A stretch of DNA of 64,000 bases, from the NCBI GenBank assembly GCA_951217055.1, contig OX578280.1, positions 11,906,271 to 11,970,270 on the forward strand. The letters run 5' to 3'. Below the pieces are notes generated by a model. It did no database searches. It was not told where the DNA came from and saw only the letters and a list, made by a program, of their open reading frames with translations. This DNA comes from Gerris lacustris (taxonomy: Eukaryota; Arthropoda; Insecta; Hemiptera; Gerridae). This document shows, piece after piece, positions 46,838 to 54,008 of the stretch. How positions within the stretch are numbered: position 1 is the first letter of the stretch; each line of letters begins with the position of its first letter. Position numbers and translations under genes: made by a program.

Positions 46838-49800
46838 AGTAACGTTTACGCGTGTGACGATAAATTGAGTAAAAGTTGACCAATTTAGTTGAAATTTGGT
46901 ATACATGATCTTCTTACTAATACTCAGGCTAAGTTCGTTGGACAGCGTGATCCGTCCTAGAGTTCGCGCGCAATGCTCGCGTAAACGTGAGCTTCAAATT
47001 TAAAATTGGAATTTCAGGACGGGAAAAAATTCTATCATCACCTACTCGATGAGACGAACATTTTTTTCAAATAACATTTTTCAGTAAAACCAACAACGAC
47101 ACTGCTATGAATTAATAAAGATCGCTAAGACTATTAAAGCGGACCTAAACGTTTAAAATAGAGAAAACAACCTTTTTACCGATATCTTACGTTCTAACGT
47201 AACGATCTTAATAAAACTTCATGTACATCGTCTAAAGTACAATTGAAACAAGTATGTAAAATTTCAAATTGATACATGGAGTAGTATTTGAGTAATGAAG
47301 TGATACATTTATAATATTAGTTTAAAAGCTATTCCGGGTGGTTAAGATTCTTATAGTCGTTTTGTGTGTAGATTTGTTATGAAGTAAAGCTTTGTACCGA
47401 GTATCCCCCCTCTGCCCCTTACTGCCCTCTTCCACTTATCTTCAACTATGACATTCATCATGATTAACAAATTTCAATATTCAGTATTTTATTGCAATAT
47501 ACTCGCTTCAATGATAGAGCCACGCGATGCCTAGTTATAGATATAGATATGAAATTTAAAGTAGAAGAATGTATTTTTCTGAAGTAAATTAATAATTTGT
47601 TGAATATTTTACTGTTACCCAATTCATGTTTTTAATTTATTTTCAGAGCATTTATTTACGGGTGAACTCGGGCAGATCAACTTGTATGTTAATATGATAC
47701 AGATTATATTGTACGTTGTATGAATGTTGATTATGTACACAAAATTTCTATTACTAAATGGAGACATGAGATACAGTGAGTACTTAGATGAGAATCTCTA
47801 TGTAGCTGGATAGGGAACTGATAAGGACACTTCTATAGATTGTTACTCCCCTTATATAGAAAACAAAGGGGAGTAAAAATCTAAAGAAGGTGTACAGAAT
47901 GCTCTTCTTTAGACTGTTACTCCCCTCATAAAAACAGATGTGTGATATTCCTTTGTCCCAAAGTACATTGGACTAAACATAATTTTGTCTTTAGTTATTT
48001 TTTTATAGTCACTTATATTCTAATAACACATAGGGGAGTAACAATCTAAAGAAGTACCCAAATAAGTACAGTATATACCAATAATACTTATTTTGTTTCA
48101 GAATACATCCAACCTATTTGTATTCCTCTAAAAGGAGACATGAGATACACTGACTATGAAGGTAAAAACCCAATTGCAGTTGGATTTGGATCTACAAAAT
48201 ATCGTAAGTACAGCCAATTTCTACAGCAAATATTAAATTAATATTTCCTTTTTGGAACGTTCTGGAGCCCGGGTGTGAATCCAAAAAAAGATCAAAATCA
48301 CCGTCACAAAATCACTGTCACGCCAAAACCGTCACGAAATCTACCGATGACCATAACTTGAGTAAAAGATGACTGAGTTAGTTGAAATTTGGTACACATG
48401 TTCATTTTACCAATGCCCAGGCTGAGTTCGTTAGAAAACATTATCCGCCCAAGCGTTCACGAGCAACGCTCGCGTAAACGTAAGCTTAAAAAAGACGGGA
48501 AAAAATATTATTATGGAAGCCTGTTACTTGACTTGTTTATTTTTGTTATATGTCAAAATGTCACTTGGTTTTGTAAATATCGAAAATATAATCACCGTCT
48601 TGTTACCTAAAAGTAAATTGCATCTGTGCTGACGCTTATTTCAATATATTAGGTATATTATTATAGTACTGCGTATTTAATCCAAGAAAAATTCTAACTT
48701 CATCTATTTAATGAGACAAACAACTTTTTTAAATATTTTTTTTCCGTGGTAGGCTGTGAAATAGTAACTTTAGAGCTTAAAAAACATAGCTAAAATCCAT
48801 TTCTTCATTACGTGGACTTAAAACATCTTTTCATTACTCCTAGCTGTAAAGAAAAAATCTTTTACGTCCTAGGAACTAAAAGATTTTTATTTTCCGGCGG
48901 GTAGTTGTCAAAACTTTTTAGAAATGCTTCTAGTACGATTAAAATCCGCTAGATGTCAATGCGTTTTATTTATCTTTTCTTATAGTGTAACCTCTTTTTA
49001 AGGTTTCTTTTTTTAAGTCTTAAGTATGTACTAATATTTGTTATTATTATATATTGATTAGTGATTAATATTTAATGTTTTTTCATTGTCTGCTACCTGG
49101 AAAAAATAGCATATGCTACGCGACTGTGAAGTGTTTTTTCTTTACCTTGGCAATATTTACTGTCTCGCTTCGCTCGGTAGCCTAGTAACATAATATACTA
49201 TTTTCGTTCTAACGTATAACGATTTTAATAAAACTTCTTACACGTTGTCTAAAGTACAATTGAAACAGGCATGTAAAATTTCAACCAGATTCAAGCTTTA
49301 GAAGTAGGGAGGAGATATATTTTATAATATTTTAAACTAACAGGCCGGGTAGGTAAAAACAGTCCTATTTCAATCCAACAGCCTTTAAAAACATACTCTT
49401 TAACTATAAACTCATTATGATCAACTTTTATCTTATATTCAATATATATTTATAGTAAGACGCTTGTTTTAATGATACCAATAATGATTTTCTTTTAATT
49501 TTTCCTTAACTCTTGCTAGGTACAAACAGTTTGTTACTTTTAATTTGCCATGTATAAGTAGTTAGCAGTGTATACGTACTTAGCAGTGTGATTTTATAAT
49601 TTATATTTAATGAAAAATGTAAGGAACTTCGTTCCTACCGGGTGTTCCGCGACACCACACGTATTTTTTTTTATATAAAGTTTTCTACATATGTGTGAAA
49701 CCTGCAATAACACATTTTAATTATTAATATTCAATTTATCAGATTACATAAATTTTCTTTTTTTATCTTTACGTCATTGTCACTTAGTTTAAGTCAATTT

Positions 49801-52800
49801 TAAGAAATTCTATCCACAAGAATTATGGATATTATTATTAACTTAATAAGCAAATTTAAAATTATAATTGACATGTACAATATTTAAATTTATAAACACA
49901 AATTCTCGTTCACATTTACTCTATTTGTACAGGAAAAATAGGGTTTTAAAAATGACAAAATTTGTATATTCATGAACTTTACACACACATATTGCCAGTG
50001 GAAATGAAAATCTACAGAGTCCATCAAAATTTATGGGGTGGAACATCCCCCCAGGGGGGCGGGAAGGGGGAATTTTTTGCTTTTTACCAAATATCTCGAA
50101 ATGTATTGACATTAGGTGAATTATGGCTAGTTACAAATTTGTTCTTCATTAAATTTCCAATAAAAATAGTCCTTTAACATTTATTTTTAGCTCCAACCGT
50201 TTTGGAGATACAAGCGCTCAAAATTAGGTAATAAAAAATAAAATTAGATAAGGGGGAAAAGTACACTTTTAATAGGAATTTCTGACCTTAAGCCTCTCTC
50301 TACTTATTTTTCCATAGATTTTTGACTCCCCCTTCCAAATTTTTCATTCCTCTATTCACCCCCAACCCTCAGACTCCCTCCCCCAAAAAAAACCTCTTCT
50401 AAAAAGGCCCCCTCCCCCAAATTTTCTGTGTAATATTTGAAAAACTAGAAAATTTCAGTTGTTGCTATACCGCGTAAACTATGCGTTTTTCGATGTTATT
50501 TTTTATACTAGTTTTTCAGTGCAATAAATTTACAACAATTTAAGTCCACTGGCAACTCTGTACTTCCAATTGTTACCAAGATGTGCACTTTAAAAATGGA
50601 TTTTTTTTTTTAAAAAAAAATTGAATTTTTATGTTTTGCTTTCGTTTTGGGGTGAATATCGGCGTTCAACCGTTAACCTACGAGAAAAGTCATAAGGGAT
50701 GAAGTTGTAGTAAAGATAATTGGCTTCTTTTTATGTCCAACTACAACTCTGTACGTATAATAGTTACCGAGATATGACCCTGCAAAAATTGGCAGTGTTT
50801 CCCAAAAAATGGAAAATTTAAGTATGTATTGTTCTCGTTTCGGGGCGAATATCGGCATAGAACCTCTACCCTACAAGAAAAGTCATAAGTAATTAAGTTG
50901 TAGTAAATTTAATTGGCTTTTATTCAAGCACAAAATGAAGCCTGTAGACAAAATAGTTCTCTTGCAGTTGTAAAAAACAAAAAAATCGGTCCGAGACAAC
51001 TCAGACAAACTTTCTCATATACGAGTTCATAATTATTTAGCCCAGTGTTATCCATTTATTAGTTTTCGTATGTAAATTTAATTATTATTGAGGATTTCAT
51101 TAAAATTTATCATAATAATACTTCTCCCGGGCGGGAAATCGAACCCGGGCTCTCTCGGTCCGCGTTTTAAGCTGTTTTCTCAGGAACTAGATTTTTCCCG
51201 GAAAAACGGCTTATATTGTTGGATTCGTATTTAAATGGACTATATTTTATAATTTTTTAATCAAAATCGTCGGAACTGTTTTCGCGGAATAATTTTTTTT
51301 TCACGTTTTTTCAGAGTTTTTGGATGGTAGCGCTCCTAAATTTAAGCTAAAATTCATTTCTCGATTTCGCCTCGGGGTATGATTTTTCTGTACATGTGTG
51401 CCAAATTTCGTCAAAATCAGCCCAGTAGTTTAGGCTCCAGGCATCTGCACAGACGACAGACAGACATTTTTTAAAAACCACTTTCTTGGACTCAGGGGAC
51501 CTCAAAACGTGTAAATCCATCAAAATCTCAAAATCGAATTTTCGCGGCATCACAATACTTTCTCTTTATATGAGAAAGTAAAAATGGGAATTTGTTTTTT
51601 TAAGAAATAAACCAAAACCACATGAAGTCCAGTCAAATTAGGATATAACTTAGCAAAAAACCCCAAGTTTTGGAAAATGGCTTAAAGTGTTCGTAAGACT
51701 TGCCTGTCCAACGCACTAACGTTCCCCGAGGGGGGGAGGGGGGCAATAGGTGTTTTTTTTTTTGCTTTTTACCAAATATCTCGAAAAGTATTGACATTAG
51801 GCCAATTATGGTTATGTACACATTTGTATTTCATTAAATTTCAAATAAAAATAGTCCAAGCACACAAAAAAAGGTGATAAAAAATGAAGTAGGATTAGGG
51901 GGCAAAAGAACTCTTTTTCTAGGGATTTCTTCACCTTAAGCCGAACACTCTATTTATTTTTCCATAGATTTTTGACACCCCCTTCTACATTTTTCATTCC
52001 TCTATTTACCACCACCACTTTCCAAAAAAGTTGGGATTTTTCCCAAAACTTGGGAAGTTTCCCCTTTTTTTTCATCTAATTTGACTGGACTAAAATACCA
52101 GCCTGAAGAAGCCTCAAGTTAAGGCGAAATAGAGCAGATTTATAGAGAAGAAAGAAGAGTTATTAATTAAAACATTTCTATGTAGAATCATGAAATTCGA
52201 CTCGGGAGTAGCCTCATTCGATTCAGCACTAAATGAAACATGGAAAATGATATCTTACATAGTTAGTGGAAACCGTAATTTTCGAAAAATCCCCCTTCCC
52301 AATCCCCCTGGGGAGGTGATCCACCCCCTAAATTTTGACGGACTCTGCAGATTTTCAGGCTTAAGGTCAGAAATCCCAAATAAAAGAGTTCTTTTGCCCC
52401 CTTATCCAACTTTATTTTTTATTACCTAATTTTGAGCGCTTGTAACTCAAAAACGGTTGGAGCTAAAAAAAAGTGTTAAAGGGCTATTTCTATTGTAAAT
52501 TTAATGAAGAACAAATTTGTAAATATCCATAACTCATCTAATGTCAATACTTTTCGAGATATTTGGTAAAAAGCAAAAAATCCCCCTCCCTGCCATCTGG
52601 GGAGGTGTTCCACCCCCTAAATTTTGACGGACTCTGCAGATTTTCATTTCCACTGAATATGAAGGTATGAGCAAAGTTTTATGAATGTACAATTTGTCAT
52701 TTATTTAGTGCATTTTGGGTCTATTTTACCTGTACTATATCTAAGTAATGCTAGAATTGCCAATTCTGTTATTTATGCATAAATTCCTCCTATTTCTTCT

Positions 52801-53975
52801 CTTTCTATAAAAACTAAGTAATTTTGATAACTCATATTAAGCTTATTTTGTTTATTCCAGATAGTAAGCCATCTGATGTTTTAATGGAAGTCCAATTAGA
52901 GATTATTGACAGAGAGACTTGTAGGGAAAAATTTGTACCTCACAATGCTCCTATAGTTAGTACACAAATATGTGCAGGATCTCTCACGGAAGCAAAAGAT
53001 GCGTGTCAGGTAAAATTCCAAACATACATTCATATAAAAACATAAATAGTAATTATAAGTATTTGATGTTTATTATATGTTACTACAATTTTTTTTTTTA
53101 ATTTTTTTTTAAATAACTTGTTCCACTTCTATCTTAGTTCAATAATATTTATGTTTCTATTTCTATACATCACTTATATATTATTTACTTCGAATCTTTT
53201 ATTTTACTACGTTTTTATTAGCTTGCTTTCTTGTTTGTTTGTTTGTCCAGTACAAATCTTGCGATCGATTTTTAACTAACTTCCCGAGTAGCTAAACATT
53301 TGAAACTTTTAGAATAACTCAAAACACAATGACACTGCATTATTTTAAAACTTTTAGCAGAATTAAATTAGTTTTCAGCACATTTTGCTGTATGGAAAGT
53401 TAGTTCGGATAAAATCCGCAAGTTATTTTATTTGTTTTGTCATATCCCATAGTATTTACAATCTCCATTTTGACGGGTTTCAAATTTGTGATTTTTTTAT
53501 TAAGAGATAAACATTGAATGACAACGAAAAGTAAACAAAGAAATAAATTAATTGACGTGTGTCACCCAGGTTTGTTTACACTTGTGTCCTAGGTATAGGT
53601 TTAATTTTTCTGCTTCTGTACTTCTTTAATTATACACATTTTTCTTCTCTTACTGCCCCTTCACAGGCCATGGTTTAGTGCCATATCAATGGCACGGTTT
53701 AGTGCCATATCAATGGCACGGTTTAGATTCGGTGTTGGGGAGATCCGTTGTACAAAGATTTGTCCTTTTATAGGTTTAAGATCAGCTCTCTAGATGGTTG
53801 TCATTTAAGTGAAGTAAATGAATTCGGAACTATTTTCTTTTTACTGGTCTTATATTACTTTGCTTTGTAAGTTTCATCGCACATTTCCGTTTCCCCAATT
53901 TTGAACCACTTCCCGTGATTCAATCTTTCTCAAATTTTGCACATAGATACAACTGAGGCGAACAATACAGAAACC

Positions 53976-54008
<33 letters not shown>

